Of a stretch of DNA of 64,000 nucleotides, positions 24,467 to 33,327 are shown piece by piece. The stretch covers positions 1 to 64,000 of the forward strand of contig JAJRXR010000008.1 in NCBI GenBank assembly GCA_024276195.1, written 5' to 3'. Within the stretch, counting starts at the first letter, position 1; every line of letters starts with the position of its first letter. The translations under genes were made by a program, and so were the position numbers. This DNA is from Planctomycetota bacterium (GTDB taxonomy: Bacteria; Planctomycetota; Phycisphaerae; Phycisphaerales; UBA1924). Below the pieces are notes generated by a model, which worked only from the letters and a program-made list of their open reading frames with translations, was not told the origin of the DNA and did not search any database.

Positions 24467-26989
24467 ATGCTGTTGACCCCGAGCGCGCTGTTGCTGACGC
24501 TGCCGATCGTTCTGAGCACAAACTCGATCACAGACCCCAGCCCCGACGCCGACGTCCCGGTCATGACCGAAACGCGCAGCGCCCGGGGGCACATGCCCCC
24601 GATCCTCAAGCGCACCCGCCCGCTCGGCCCCGTCACCCTGGGCGGCGCTCGCGGCTCGTCGTTCGTCTTCACGGGCAGCACGCCCGAGGGGGACGCGCCC
24701 TCCGAGATGGTCTTCACGTCCGACGGCTCGACGATCGTGATCTCGCACCGCGAGAGCCAGAACCTGATCCTCTGGGACGCAGCGACCCGGGCGTTCCTGG
24801 GCGAGGCGCCGGTCTCCGGCGCCGCCCAGAGCTTTGCGCTCACACCCGACGATTCGACCGCCGTGGTGTGCAACCTCGACAATGACAGCGTCTCGATCGT
24901 TGATATGGGGATGCTGCTGGAAACCGCAAACTTCGCGGTGGGCACGAACCCGGGGGTCGTGCGCGTCAGCCCGGCGGGCGATGTGGCCGCGGTCACGCAG
25001 ACGTTCGACGCCGAGATGGTGATCATCGACATCACCAGCGCATCGGTTGTGCGCACGATCACGGGGATCGGCTCGTCCGTCCGGCTCTCGGCCTCGTTCG
25101 AGGCGCCGGCAATCTCGATCCAGTACTCGGGCTTCGAGTTCATCGACGACGATCGCGCGATCAACCTCGACGCGTTCGCGCAGGAAGCGCAGATCATCAA
25201 CGTGCGCACGGGCGTCGTGACGCGCATCCCGATCGCCAACAACGGGCGTGACCTGAGCGTCTCGCTCGACGGGACACGGGCCGCGATCAGCCACGGAAGC
25301 TTTACCCGACTCGTCACCGTCATCGACCTCACGACCGAGACTGTTCTGACGACCTGGCCCACGGGCGTTGACCTCTTCGGCGAGATCGTCATCAACACCG
25401 ACGGGACCAAGGGCGTGCTCAGCGTGCTCAACGCGGCCCGCTCGATCGACCTGCTCACCGGCGCTATCGGCCCAAGCCTCAACACCGCGACCATGAACGA
25501 GCTGATCGCCACCAGCGACGGGCTCCACGCCCTGGGAGTCGGGTTCCGCGGCGCCCTGATCGACTTCGCCACCGGGTCGCTCGTGGCGCAGCTCAACAAC
25601 GCCGTCTCCACCGAGTTCGGCGCCGTCTCGCCCACCGCCAACCTCGCCGCGATGTGCTCGACCACCTTCGGCGACGACATGGTCGTCGTCAGCACCAACG
25701 GCGCCCTGGGCCAGCTCGAAGCCTTCCAGCTCTCTGGCCCCGCGCCCGAGGGCGACCGGTGCCGAACCGGCGCCATGAGCCCGGACGCCTCGGTCGCCGT
25801 TGGCGTCTCGATCCTCTCGGACACGCTCACGATCATCGACACCGCGACCGCCTCGGCGACGGGCTTCGCCCCGCTGGGCATGCGCCCCAGCGGCGTCGCC
25901 ATCACGCCCGACGGGACCACCGCCGTCGTCGCAAACCTGGACTCGACCTTCGCCAGCGTTGTTGATCTGGCCAGCGCCACGACGACCGAGGTCCCGATCT
26001 CACGGCGCGCAGGCGAGGTCGTCATCAGCCCCGACGGGATGTTCGCCTACCTCCCCGTCGTCGCCAGCGGCGACGGCGTCTGGCGCATCGACCTGACCAC
26101 CAACACCGTCAGCGGCCCCAAAATCCTCACCGGGAACATGGGCGGCGTCGGGTACAGCTTCTCCCAGGTCAGCGGTATCGCCCTGAGCACCGACGGCTCC
26201 AAACTCGCGGTCGCGGGCAGCTTCGACGATGTCGTCACCATCATCGACGCGACCACCTGGGCCTTCGAGCGGAACATCACCGTCGGCGACTTCCCGACCT
26301 TCGTCGCCTTCAGCCCCGACGGGGCTTCCCTGTACTGCTCGAACAAAAACGCGGACACCGTCAGCGTGATCGACATGACCCTGCCCGTGCCCGTCGTGGT
26401 GGACACGATCGCCGTCGGCGACCAGCCCTGGCAGATCATCGACGCGGGCGACGGTCGCCTGTTTGTCAACAACTGGACCGACGGCGCCATCGGCGTGGTC
26501 GATCTGGTCACAGGCGTCCAGACCTCGACCATCGCACTGCCCGACCTCTGCACGGGCATCCGCCTCGACGCGGACGCCGGGCTGCTGTACGCGAGCAACG
26601 GGTCCGGCGGCATTTCCATCGGGGGCGACTTCGGGTTCTCCAACATCCAGAACGGACGCTTGAGCGTGATCGATCTGTCCACCTTGACCATCACCAGCTC
26701 GATCGAGACCGGGTTCTCCCCCTCGGCCCTGTCGATGGACCCGATGGCCCGCGCCGCGATCGTGCCCGCGCCGATGGGCGACGGCGCCTCGATCATCGTC
26801 CTCGACCCCGGGTGCAACGAGGCCGACCTGGCCGAGCCCTTCGGCGTGCTCGACTTTACTGATGTCCTCGCCTTCCTCGGCGCCTTCAGCGCCATGGACC
26901 CGGCGGCGGATCTGGCGGCGCCGTTCGGGGTGTTTGATTTCAGCGACGTCATCGCCTTCCTGGGCGCCTTTGGATCCGGGTGCCCGTAA
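24467..26989 (+). CDS. Secreted YncE/NHL-type beta-propeller protein with GC-type dockerin
   Basis: The ATG at 24467 is well placed after GGAGG. The 840-residue protein begins with a hydrophobic export signal (LLTPSALLLTLPIVLS) and then carries many seven-stranded-propeller-like repeats. Typical blocks are FTSDGSTIVISHRESQNLIL, VVCNLDNDSVSIVDM and AFSPDGASLYCSNKNADTVS, the YncE signature (xSPDGxxxYVxNxxxxTVSVID). About 12 to 14 blades can be recognised, enough for two propellers. It ends in a GC-type dockerin (GCNEADLAEPFGVLDFTDV to GSGCP). YncE-like proteins bind ligands or DNA and often accompany surface redox or carbohydrate systems; no active site is predicted. Confidence 0.85.
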   Translation: MLLTPSALLLTLPIVLSTNSITDPSPDADVPVMTETRSARGHMPPILKRTRPLGPVTLGGARGSSFVFTGSTPEGDAPSEMVFTSDGSTIVISHRESQNLILWDAATRAFLGEAPVSGAAQSFALTPDDSTAVVCNLDNDSVSIVDMGMLLETANFAVGTNPGVVRVSPAGDVAAVTQTFDAEMVIIDITSASVVRTITGIGSSVRLSASFEAPAISIQYSGFEFIDDDRAINLDAFAQEAQIINVRTGVVTRIPIANNGRDLSVSLDGTRAAISHGSFTRLVTVIDLTTETVLTTWPTGVDLFGEIVINTDGTKGVLSVLNAARSIDLLTGAIGPSLNTATMNELIATSDGLHALGVGFRGALIDFATGSLVAQLNNAVSTEFGAVSPTANLAAMCSTTFGDDMVVVSTNGALGQLEAFQLSGPAPEGDRCRTGAMSPDASVAVGVSILSDTLTIIDTATASATGFAPLGMRPSGVAITPDGTTAVVANLDSTFASVVDLASATTTEVPISRRAGEVVISPDGMFAYLPVVASGDGVWRIDLTTNTVSGPKILTGNMGGVGYSFSQVSGIALSTDGSKLAVAGSFDDVVTIIDATTWAFERNITVGDFPTFVAFSPDGASLYCSNKNADTVSVIDMTLPVPVVVDTIAVGDQPWQIIDAGDGRLFVNNWTDGAIGVVDLVTGVQTSTIALPDLCTGIRLDADAGLLYASNGSGGISIGGDFGFSNIQNGRLSVIDLSTLTITSSIETGFSPSALSMDPMARAAIVPAPMGDGASIIVLDPGCNEADLAEPFGVLDFTDVLAFLGAFSAMDPAADLAAPFGVFDFSDVIAFLGAFGSGCP

Positions 26990-27139
26990 GGGCTCGGTTC
27001 GCCCGCTTTACGGGCCTATCGGACCCAAATCTGTCCTGATTTGGCTCGGCGCTCGCCCGCCCGCGAGGTATGCTTTCGCAGCTGGCGCCGGGGGTCCGCG
27101 CCGGCGTGCGCGACTGTGCGCCAAAAAGAGAGAGTAGAG

Positions 27140-27970
27140 ATGACACACCGATTCGTCACCGTCGCCCTGGTCGCTGCTGCCGCCGGAATCGCCAGCGCCC
27201 AGCCCACCACCATCACCGTCGATAGCGCACAGTCCCAGATGGACCTGACGCTGACGCTCAACGTCGCCCTGCTCGGCTCGGACACGGCCACCGACTCGTC
27301 GCCCATCTCGGGCACGCTCGAGATCGAGCTCGACGACTACGGCGTTCCCACCTCAATCACGATCCACGATTTCAACCTTGCCCTCTCCAACGACCTCGCG
27401 TTCAACTTCAGCTTCTTCCTGTCCAACGTGGACGCGACGACAACCGGGCTCACCGCGTTCTACGCCACGCCCGGCACACCCACCGGCCCCGTCCCGGTTG
27501 TCGCGGATCTGTTCGCCTTCCCCGCGGTCCCGACCGCCCAGTCCGGGACCATCACCGCGACGGGCAATATCTTCGGCGTCGGCGACATCAACGAGGTCGT
27601 CGATCTCTCGGCCAACCCCCCCTTCCTCGCCCCGACAGACGGCATGATCACCTCAGACGGCGTCACCGTCACACTCGACGGCGGGATGATCACCTTCAGC
27701 GGCACGACCGAGATCGTCCCCGGCGTCGCGACCATGGACGTCATGGGGACCGTCACCTTCGTCGCCTCTGGCCCCGTCCCCGCCCCGGCGGGGTGCAACG
27801 CCGCCGACCTGGCCGAGCCGTTCGATGTGCTTGATTTCTCCGATGTTGTCGCGTTTCTGACCGCATTTGGCTCGATGGACCCCGCAGCGGACGTGGCGCC
27901 GCCGACGGGTGTGTTTGACTTTTCGGATGTTGTCGCATTCCTGGGAGCCTTCGGGGCCGGTTGCCCGTAA
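27140..27970 (+). CDS. Secreted protein of unknown beta fold with GC-type dockerin
   Basis: The ATG at 27140 starts a signal peptide (MTHRFVTVALVAAAAGIASA). The 276-residue product contains one domain rich in Thr, Asp and Val (about residues 22-215) with no cysteine and no motif I recognise; strands such as GTLEIELDDYGVPTSITI suggest a beta sandwich like those in planctomycete PEP-CTERM proteins. The C-terminus is a GC-type dockerin (GCNAADLAEPFDVLDFSDVV, ending GAGCP). It could be a structural or adhesion protein. A short purine-rich stretch (GAGAGAGTAGAG) serves as a weak ribosome-binding site. A hairpin CCAAATC/GATTTGG lies upstream at about 27024-27043, in the gap after the propeller gene. 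Confidence 0.75.
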   Translation: MTHRFVTVALVAAAAGIASAQPTTITVDSAQSQMDLTLTLNVALLGSDTATDSSPISGTLEIELDDYGVPTSITIHDFNLALSNDLAFNFSFFLSNVDATTTGLTAFYATPGTPTGPVPVVADLFAFPAVPTAQSGTITATGNIFGVGDINEVVDLSANPPFLAPTDGMITSDGVTVTLDGGMITFSGTTEIVPGVATMDVMGTVTFVASGPVPAPAGCNAADLAEPFDVLDFSDVVAFLTAFGSMDPAADVAPPTGVFDFSDVVAFLGAFGAGCP

Positions 27971-28058
27971 GGCTCAGGTGTGAGGCGGGCCGGTTCTGGC
28001 CCACGCTCGGGGCGGGTTTGGATGGACCCCCCCAGGCGCACAAGCAGGGAGATTGACC

Positions 28059-29921
28059 GTGAAAGCTTCTCGCAAAGGTGGTCGGGTGTTCACGCCCGCG
28101 TTGATCGGCGGGTGCGCCCTGGGCGTCGTGTGGGTCGGGATCGCGGGGTTTGCGATCGCCGAGCCCCGTGGGGGCTCGCTGCCCGTGCCCACGACACTCA
28201 ACGACTTTTTCATGCCTGGTTCGCAGCCGGGCGATCTGGTCGCGCCGATGCAGAGTTCGCAGACGTGCATGGGGTGCCACTCTGATTTCAGCCCGGAGTC
28301 TGAGCCGTTCCTGTGGGCCGGGAGCATGATGGCCCAGTCGGCGCGTGACCCGCTGTACCACGCGGCGCTGGCGATCGCCAACCAGGACGCGAGTTTCTCG
28401 GGCGACATGTGCATCCGGTGCCACTCCCCGATGGGCTGGATCGACGGGCGTTCGACGCCGACGGACGGCTCGGCGCTCGTGCCCCAGGATCTTGAGGGGG
28501 TCGCCTGTCACCACTGCCACCGCATGGTCGATCCGTTCGACCCCGACGGGGTCGCCCCGCCCGAGGACGCGATGGTCCTGGCGATGACGGCGGACCTGCC
28601 CGTCAACCCGCACTCGGGCCAGTATGTGCTGGACTTCGAGGACCGCCGGCGCGGCCCGTTCGACACGCCGTTTGCGCCGCACGACTGGCTCAACTCGCCC
28701 TTCCACCAGTCCTCGTCGATGTGCGCCACGTGCCACGACGTCTCCAACCCCGTGTACGAGCGTCAGCCCGACGGGACCTACGCCCTTGGCGCGCTCGATA
28801 CGCCCGCCGCATCGCACGACAAGTACGAGCAGTTCCCGATTGAACGCACCTATTCCGAGTGGCTGATGAGCGAGTTTGCGCTCGGGCCGATCGATCTGGG
28901 CGGGCGCTTCGGGGGCGCCAATCCGCTGGTTTCGTCGTGCCAGGACTGTCACATGCCCGACATCGACGGGCCGGGGTGCTTCTTCACCGACGACCGCCCG
29001 GACATGCCCCGCCACTACTTCAACGGCGGGAACACCTGGGTCCTCCAGGCCGTGCGCAACCTGTACCCGGACATGGAGACCTTCCTCGACGCGACCATCG
29101 TCAGCGATTCGATCTCGCGTGCGATCGGGATGCTCCAGAGCGCGTCTGACCTGGAACTGTCGGTCGTCGGGTCGGACCTGAACGTGCGGATCATCAACTT
29201 CACGGGTCACAAGCTGCCCACGGGATACCCCGAGGGACGCCGGATGTGGGTCAACACCCGGTTCTTTGACGCAGCGGACACGATGATCGCCGAGCGCGGC
29301 GCGTACGACTCCCTCACGGCGGTGCTCAGCACGGGCGACACGAAGGTGTACGAAGCGAAGCTGGGCATCGACGCGGCGGTCTCCGCTGCCACGGGCGAGC
29401 CCGTGGGCGAGAGCTTCCACTTTGTGCTCAACAACGTGCGTCTGAAGGACAACCGCATCCCGCCGCGCGGGTTCACGAACGCGGGCTTCGAGCTGGTCCA
29501 GTCCGACCCGGTCGCGGCGACCTACGCCGACGGGCAGTACTGGGACGACACCCTGTACGCCATCCCCGCCGGCGCCGTCCGCGCCGAGGTCAGCGTCTGG
29601 TACCAGACCATCTCGAAGGAGTACATCGAGTTCCTCCGCGACGAGAACACCACCGACACGACCGGGCAGATCGCCTACGACCAGTGGGCGCTGCTGGGCA
29701 AGAGCGCCCCTGTCGAGATGGACTTCGGCACGATCGACATCCCGTGCAACGGCGCAGACCTAGCGCCGCCCGCTGGTGTGCTCGACTTCTCCGACGTCGT
29801 CGCCTTCCTGGTGGGCTTCGGGGCGATGGACCCGGTCTCGGACCTGGCGCCCCCGTTCGGCTCGTTCGACTTCTCTGATGTCATCGCCTTCCTGGGCCTG
29901 TTCGGGGGTGGGTGCCCCTAG
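28059..29921 (+). CDS. Exported pentaheme c-type cytochrome with GC-type dockerin
   Basis: The GTG at 28059 is preferred over a TTG six bases earlier because AGGGAG (28046-28051) is then seven bases upstream. The 620-residue protein has a signal or anchor helix (PALIGGCALGVVWVGIAGFA) and five CxxCH heme-attachment motifs: CMGCH (70-74), CIRCH (118-122), CHHCH (150-154), CATCH (222-226) and CQDCH (294-298). Residues 350-560 form a beta-rich domain without hemes, and the last 57 residues are a GC-type dockerin ending GGGCP. Multiheme cytochromes of this kind carry electrons or reduce small molecules outside the cytoplasm. Joined to the tag, the protein is probably held at the cell surface, near the PQQ-type dehydrogenase encoded next. 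Maturation requires the Ccm/Ccs system, not seen here. Confidence 0.86.
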   Translation: MKASRKGGRVFTPALIGGCALGVVWVGIAGFAIAEPRGGSLPVPTTLNDFFMPGSQPGDLVAPMQSSQTCMGCHSDFSPESEPFLWAGSMMAQSARDPLYHAALAIANQDASFSGDMCIRCHSPMGWIDGRSTPTDGSALVPQDLEGVACHHCHRMVDPFDPDGVAPPEDAMVLAMTADLPVNPHSGQYVLDFEDRRRGPFDTPFAPHDWLNSPFHQSSSMCATCHDVSNPVYERQPDGTYALGALDTPAASHDKYEQFPIERTYSEWLMSEFALGPIDLGGRFGGANPLVSSCQDCHMPDIDGPGCFFTDDRPDMPRHYFNGGNTWVLQAVRNLYPDMETFLDATIVSDSISRAIGMLQSASDLELSVVGSDLNVRIINFTGHKLPTGYPEGRRMWVNTRFFDAADTMIAERGAYDSLTAVLSTGDTKVYEAKLGIDAAVSAATGEPVGESFHFVLNNVRLKDNRIPPRGFTNAGFELVQSDPVAATYADGQYWDDTLYAIPAGAVRAEVSVWYQTISKEYIEFLRDENTTDTTGQIAYDQWALLGKSAPVEMDFGTIDIPCNGADLAPPAGVLDFSDVVAFLVGFGAMDPVSDLAPPFGSFDFSDVIAFLGLFGGGCP

Positions 29922-29949
29922 ACGCCCGCTACACGCACGCCTCTGCACG

Positions 29950-29976
29950 GACGCCCCCCACAGGGCGTCTGTTTTT
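29950..29976 (+). terminator. Rho-independent terminator after the cytochrome gene
   Basis: GACGCCC (29950-29956), a 6-base loop and GGGCGTC (29963-29969) are followed by TGTTTTT. It lies 28 bases after the cytochrome stop. Confidence 0.82.
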
Positions 29977-30004
29977 CATACCTCCCCGGCGGGGGGCGGT
30001 GTTC

Positions 30005-30097
30005 TCGGACCTCCGGGCGCCCAAGGTCCGAAATCCGGGATCCGAAGGGGTGATTCGCCCGAATCGGAGGCTGATCATTGCCCCCGGTCGGGGGGCG
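30005..30097 (+). promoter_or_regulatory. Three consecutive hairpins upstream of the PQQ-type dehydrogenase gene
   Basis: TCGGACCT/AGGTCCGA (30005-30012 with 30024-30031), GATTCG/CGAATC (30052-30065) and GCCCCC/GGGGGC around GGTC (about 30079-30095) occur in a row, 110-200 bases before the TTG start at 30210. They might be part of a leader RNA. No T run follows, so they are not obvious terminators, and no riboswitch class was recognised. Confidence 0.35.
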
Positions 30098-30209
30098 CCG
30101 CTAGATTCCAGTATTCAGGGTCGGGCCGCAGAGGGGCAGGGTGCTCCGAGCGGCTTTCGTGCCCACCAAACCAGTCTGGTCGAAGCTCACCCGAGAGAGG
30201 AGCCTTCCG

Positions 30210-31577
30210 TTGAACCGCTCAGTTATCGCCGCCGTCGTTGTGCCGCTCGCCCTGTCAACCGCCGCGCTGGCCGGGGGCGGGGTCTCGACACAAGTACACA
30301 TCCCGGGGCTGTCAAGCCCGGTCTCCATCACCAACGCCGACGACGGATCGGGACGCCTGTTCATCGTTGAACAGAACGGGATCATCAAGGTCGCCGACGC
30401 CGACGGGAACGTCAACGCCAACAACTTCCTCAACATCAGCAGCATCTCGTCGTGCTGCGGCGAGCGGGGCCTGCTGGGCCTCGCCTTCCACCCGGACTAC
30501 GACGGCGTCGCGAACCGCAACTTCTACGTCAACTACACCAACAACGCCGGCAACACCGTTATCGCCGAGTACGAGACCTTCGCCATCGACCCCGACGTCG
30601 CCGATCCCAGCTCGGCCCGCATCCTCATGACCATCTCCCAGCCCTTCTCCAACCACAACGGCGGCTGGATCGGCTTCGGACCCGACGGCTACCTCTACAT
30701 CTCCACCGGCGACGGCGGGGCCGGCGGCGACCCTGGCAACCGCGCCCAGGACATCACCAACCAGCTCCTGGGCAAGATGCTCCGCATCGACGTGGACGGC
30801 AATAACAGCTCCAACGGGCAGTACGGCAACCCCGCCTCCAACCCCTTCGTCGGCATCACCGGCGACGACGAGATCTGGGCCTACGGCCTGCGCAACGCCT
30901 GGCGCAGCAGCTTCGACCGCGAAACCGGCGACCTCTGGATTGCCGACGTCGGACAGAACGCCTTCGAAGAAGTCAGCTTCCAGCCCGCCTCCAGCACTGG
31001 TGGCGAGAACTACGGCTGGCGCTGCTACGAGGGCAACGCCCCGTTCAACACCGGCGGGTGCCCGCCCATGAGCTCACTCGTCTTCCCCGTCCACACCTAC
31101 CCGCTCAACGCCGGTCGGTGCGCGATCACGGGCGGATACGTCTACCGCGGGTGCGCCATGCCCGACATGGTCGGGCAGTACTTCTTCGCTGATTACTGCA
31201 CCGGGCAGATCTGGACCCGTGACCCCGATACAGGTGTTGTCACCCAGCAGTTCAACCTCCCGTTCGGCCTGACCACCTTCGGCGAGGACGAGGATGGCGA
31301 GCTCTATTTCGCACAGGGAAGCACCGTCTCCAAGCTCGTTCCCACCACCTTTGATGACACAAACAACAACGGCATCCCCGACACCTGCGAAACCCTCGGG
31401 TGCAACGAGGCCGACCTCGCCCTGCCCTTCGGCTCGCTCGACTTCTCGGATGTCGTCGCGTTCCTGACCGCCTTTGGCGCCATGGAGCCCGCCGCCGACC
31501 TGGCCGTCCCCTTCGGGTCCTGGGACTTCTCGGATGTCGTCGCGTTCCTGGGCTCGTTTGGCGCCGGGTGCCCCTGA
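30210..31577 (+). CDS. Secreted PQQ-dependent sugar dehydrogenase-like (GSDH/HHIP) propeller with GC-type dockerin
   Basis: The TTG at 30210 is chosen because GAGAGGAG lies seven bases upstream and a signal peptide follows directly (NRSVIAAVVVPLALSTAALA). The 455-residue protein carries the soluble glucose dehydrogenase six-bladed propeller: ERGLLGLAFHPDYD, SNHNGGWIGFGPDGYLYI, STGDGGAGGDPGN, and YGLRNAWRSSFDRETGDLWI. These are the blocks around the PQQ pocket and catalytic histidine of sGDH-like aldose dehydrogenases. Several cysteines (CCGE, CYEG, CPPM, CAMP, CTGQ) suggest disulfides. The GC-type dockerin closes the protein (GCNEADLALPFGSLDFSDVV to GAGCP). It probably oxidises sugars or alcohols outside the cell; substrate and cofactor use are inferred from the family only. 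Confidence 0.87.
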   Translation: MNRSVIAAVVVPLALSTAALAGGGVSTQVHIPGLSSPVSITNADDGSGRLFIVEQNGIIKVADADGNVNANNFLNISSISSCCGERGLLGLAFHPDYDGVANRNFYVNYTNNAGNTVIAEYETFAIDPDVADPSSARILMTISQPFSNHNGGWIGFGPDGYLYISTGDGGAGGDPGNRAQDITNQLLGKMLRIDVDGNNSSNGQYGNPASNPFVGITGDDEIWAYGLRNAWRSSFDRETGDLWIADVGQNAFEEVSFQPASSTGGENYGWRCYEGNAPFNTGGCPPMSSLVFPVHTYPLNAGRCAITGGYVYRGCAMPDMVGQYFFADYCTGQIWTRDPDTGVVTQQFNLPFGLTTFGEDEDGELYFAQGSTVSKLVPTTFDDTNNNGIPDTCETLGCNEADLALPFGSLDFSDVVAFLTAFGAMEPAADLAVPFGSWDFSDVVAFLGSFGAGCP

Positions 31578-31591
31578 GTCTGGCTGTATTC

Positions 31592-31619
31592 ACCTGTATA
31601 TTCAGGTTGTAGTTTGTTT
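31592..31619 (+). terminator. Weak terminator after the PQQ-type dehydrogenase gene
   Basis: A 5-bp stem (ACCTG, six-base loop, CAGGT) is followed by a T-rich stretch TGTAGTTTGTTT. The stem is short, but the AT-rich context is unusual for this genome. Confidence 0.4.
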
Positions 31620-31691
31620 GGATAGATTTTTTGAGTGATTCCCACGCTCGATCTATGTCCGCCGCCTGCGGCGATATAGACTGGCCTCCAA

Positions 31692-31771
31692 CCTTGCCCT
31701 TCGTGGCAGTTGCGATCCGTGTGGGGAGCGTCGTGCATGTATACACGACGGCAAGGGTGTTTCGGATCGCA
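31692..31771 (+). promoter_or_regulatory. Leader RNA with pseudoknot-forming helices (candidate cis-regulatory RNA)
   Basis: Three perfect helices can form. a: CCTTGCC (31692-31698) with GGCAAGG (31750-31756). b: TGCGATCCG (31711-31719) with CGGATCGCA (31763-31771). c: GTCGTG (31730-31735) with CACGAC (31744-31749). Helix c is a local hairpin directly abutting the 3' strand of helix a. Helices a and b interleave, so together they make a pseudoknot, or else are mutually exclusive. The last helix ends 25 bases before the ATG at 31797. Not matched to any riboswitch class I know. Confidence 0.5.
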
Positions 31772-31796
31772 TGACCCTCAAACCCTCTGGTGAGTG

Positions 31797-33182
31797 ATGA
31801 TGATGATGAAGAACAGAACTGTGAGCGCCGCCGCTGTTATGACCGCCTGCGCCGCCGCCTTCGCTGGTGGCGGGAACCCCGGCCCCGACGTGATCGTCGG
31901 GCACCTCAATGGCATGAACTACTACGGGCAGGTCGGGGGCATCCACGCCTACTCAATCGGTACCACCGCGTGCAACATCGGCACCACCCCCGCCGACTGG
32001 ATTGACAACTCCGTCAACCACCCCGTCATCGCCCAGAACATCTACCGTCTCGAAGATGGGCGCCTGATGCAGATCGGCATGGGCTGGCTCAAGCACTCCT
32101 TCGCCGCGCTCCAGGGCAGCATCTGCGTGCCCTGTCAGGGCGACGGCAGCTTCCAGAGCCTCGGCACCGGGTGCTCCGATCCGTACGACGCCGGCCTCAA
32201 TGGCTCGCAGTCGGGCATGGGTCCGCGCTTCCAGGTCAACGCCTCCAACGGCCAGTTCCCCTGGCCCTACGCCAACCCGCAGGGAAACACCGGCAACGCC
32301 ATCTTCAAGCGCGTCCAGGTTCCTGATTCGTTCCTGACTTCCGGCAACGGCGAACTCTACTTCATGGAAGGGCTCTACGTCACCCTCGACGATTCCAATG
32401 CTGGCAATAACTTCAACAACGCTTCCTACCGGCGCGCCAACCTCAACGCCAACAACTCCTTCACCCTGACCGGCGCGACCGTCCGCGAGCGCGCCGCCAT
32501 CTTCGCCTGGCTCGACCACGGCGGCGGCGTCGGCGTCCCCGACCCCTCCGTCGAGATCGTTTCCGCCACCATCGCCGGCGACGGTATGTTCAACATCGCC
32601 GGCAAGGCGACCGACCTCGGCAACGGCACCTGGCGCTACGACTACGCGATCCACAACCAGAACTCGCACCGCAGCGCCAACACCATCAGCGTCCCCAAGG
32701 CCGCGGGCGTCACCGTCTCCAACACCTTCTTCCACGCTCCCCAGTCGCACTCTGGCGAGACCTACAACAACAACGACTGGGTCGCCAGTGAGGGCGCAGC
32801 TGACGTGTCCTGGAGCATCGACGCATGGACCGTCGCCAACGACGGCATCGTCAACGCCGTCCGCTGGGGCGAGATGCACAACTACTCCTTCATCGCCAAC
32901 ACCGCGCCCACACCCGGCTCGGTCACCATCGGCCTCTTCCGTCCGGGCGCCGGCGTCACGGACTTCTCCGTCTCGCTCCCCGTGCCCTCCGCGGGCGTCG
33001 CTGGGTGCAACGAGGCCGACCTCGCCCTGCCCTTCGGCAGCCTCGACTTCTCCGATGTCGCCGCCTTCCTCGGAGCCTTCGGCGCCATGCAGCCCGAGGC
33101 CGACCTGGCCGCCCCGTTCGGTCAGTGGGACTTCTCCGATGTCGCCGCCTTCCTCGGAGCCTTCGGCGCTGGCTGCCCGTAA
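31797..33182 (+). CDS. Secreted protein of unknown function with GC-type dockerin
   Basis: Four ATG codons in tandem (31797-31808) make the exact start ambiguous; GGTGAG lies just upstream. The product is about 461 residues: signal peptide (KNRTVSAAAVMTACAAAFAGG), then a domain with NGMNYYGQVGGIHAYSIGTTACNIGTTPADW, split here as NGMNYYGQVGGIHAY and SIGTTACNIGTTPADW. Later blocks include QIGMGWLKHSFAAL and a CVPCQGDG cysteine pair, then Asn-rich strands. Similar proteins occur in planctomycetes and some marine bacteria as uncharacterised exported proteins. The final 57 residues are a GC-type dockerin with variant repeats (GSLDFSDVAAFLGAFG and GQWDFSDVAAFLGAFG), ending GCP. It has the only complex leader RNA seen in the cluster and its own strong terminator. 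Confidence 0.8.
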   Translation: MMMMKNRTVSAAAVMTACAAAFAGGGNPGPDVIVGHLNGMNYYGQVGGIHAYSIGTTACNIGTTPADWIDNSVNHPVIAQNIYRLEDGRLMQIGMGWLKHSFAALQGSICVPCQGDGSFQSLGTGCSDPYDAGLNGSQSGMGPRFQVNASNGQFPWPYANPQGNTGNAIFKRVQVPDSFLTSGNGELYFMEGLYVTLDDSNAGNNFNNASYRRANLNANNSFTLTGATVRERAAIFAWLDHGGGVGVPDPSVEIVSATIAGDGMFNIAGKATDLGNGTWRYDYAIHNQNSHRSANTISVPKAAGVTVSNTFFHAPQSHSGETYNNNDWVASEGAADVSWSIDAWTVANDGIVNAVRWGEMHNYSFIANTAPTPGSVTIGLFRPGAGVTDFSVSLPVPSAGVAGCNEADLALPFGSLDFSDVAAFLGAFGAMQPEADLAAPFGQWDFSDVAAFLGAFGAGCP

Positions 33183-33234
33183 TCGGCGCCCCTGAACTCG
33201 CCTGACCTTTCAGGCGAAACTCCCTGTCTCAAAC

Positions 33235-33268
33235 GCCGCGCCCACCTCTGTGTGGGCGCGGCTTTTTT
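33235..33268 (+). terminator. Strong Rho-independent terminator
   Basis: A perfect 11-bp stem (GCCGCGCCCAC with GTGGGCGCGGC, six-base loop) is followed by six T (33263-33268). It ends the transcript of the 31797 gene and separates it from the remnant downstream. Confidence 0.92.
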
Positions 33269-33327
33269 ACGCGCCCCCCACAACCGAGCACGGTCCTGAA
33301 AATCCGACGCCGTCCCCTCGCGGATAG

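Noticed and set aside
28053..28055. TTG start for the cytochrome gene
   Set aside because: It would leave only one or two bases after the AGGGAG ribosome-binding site; the GTG at 28059 has normal spacing.
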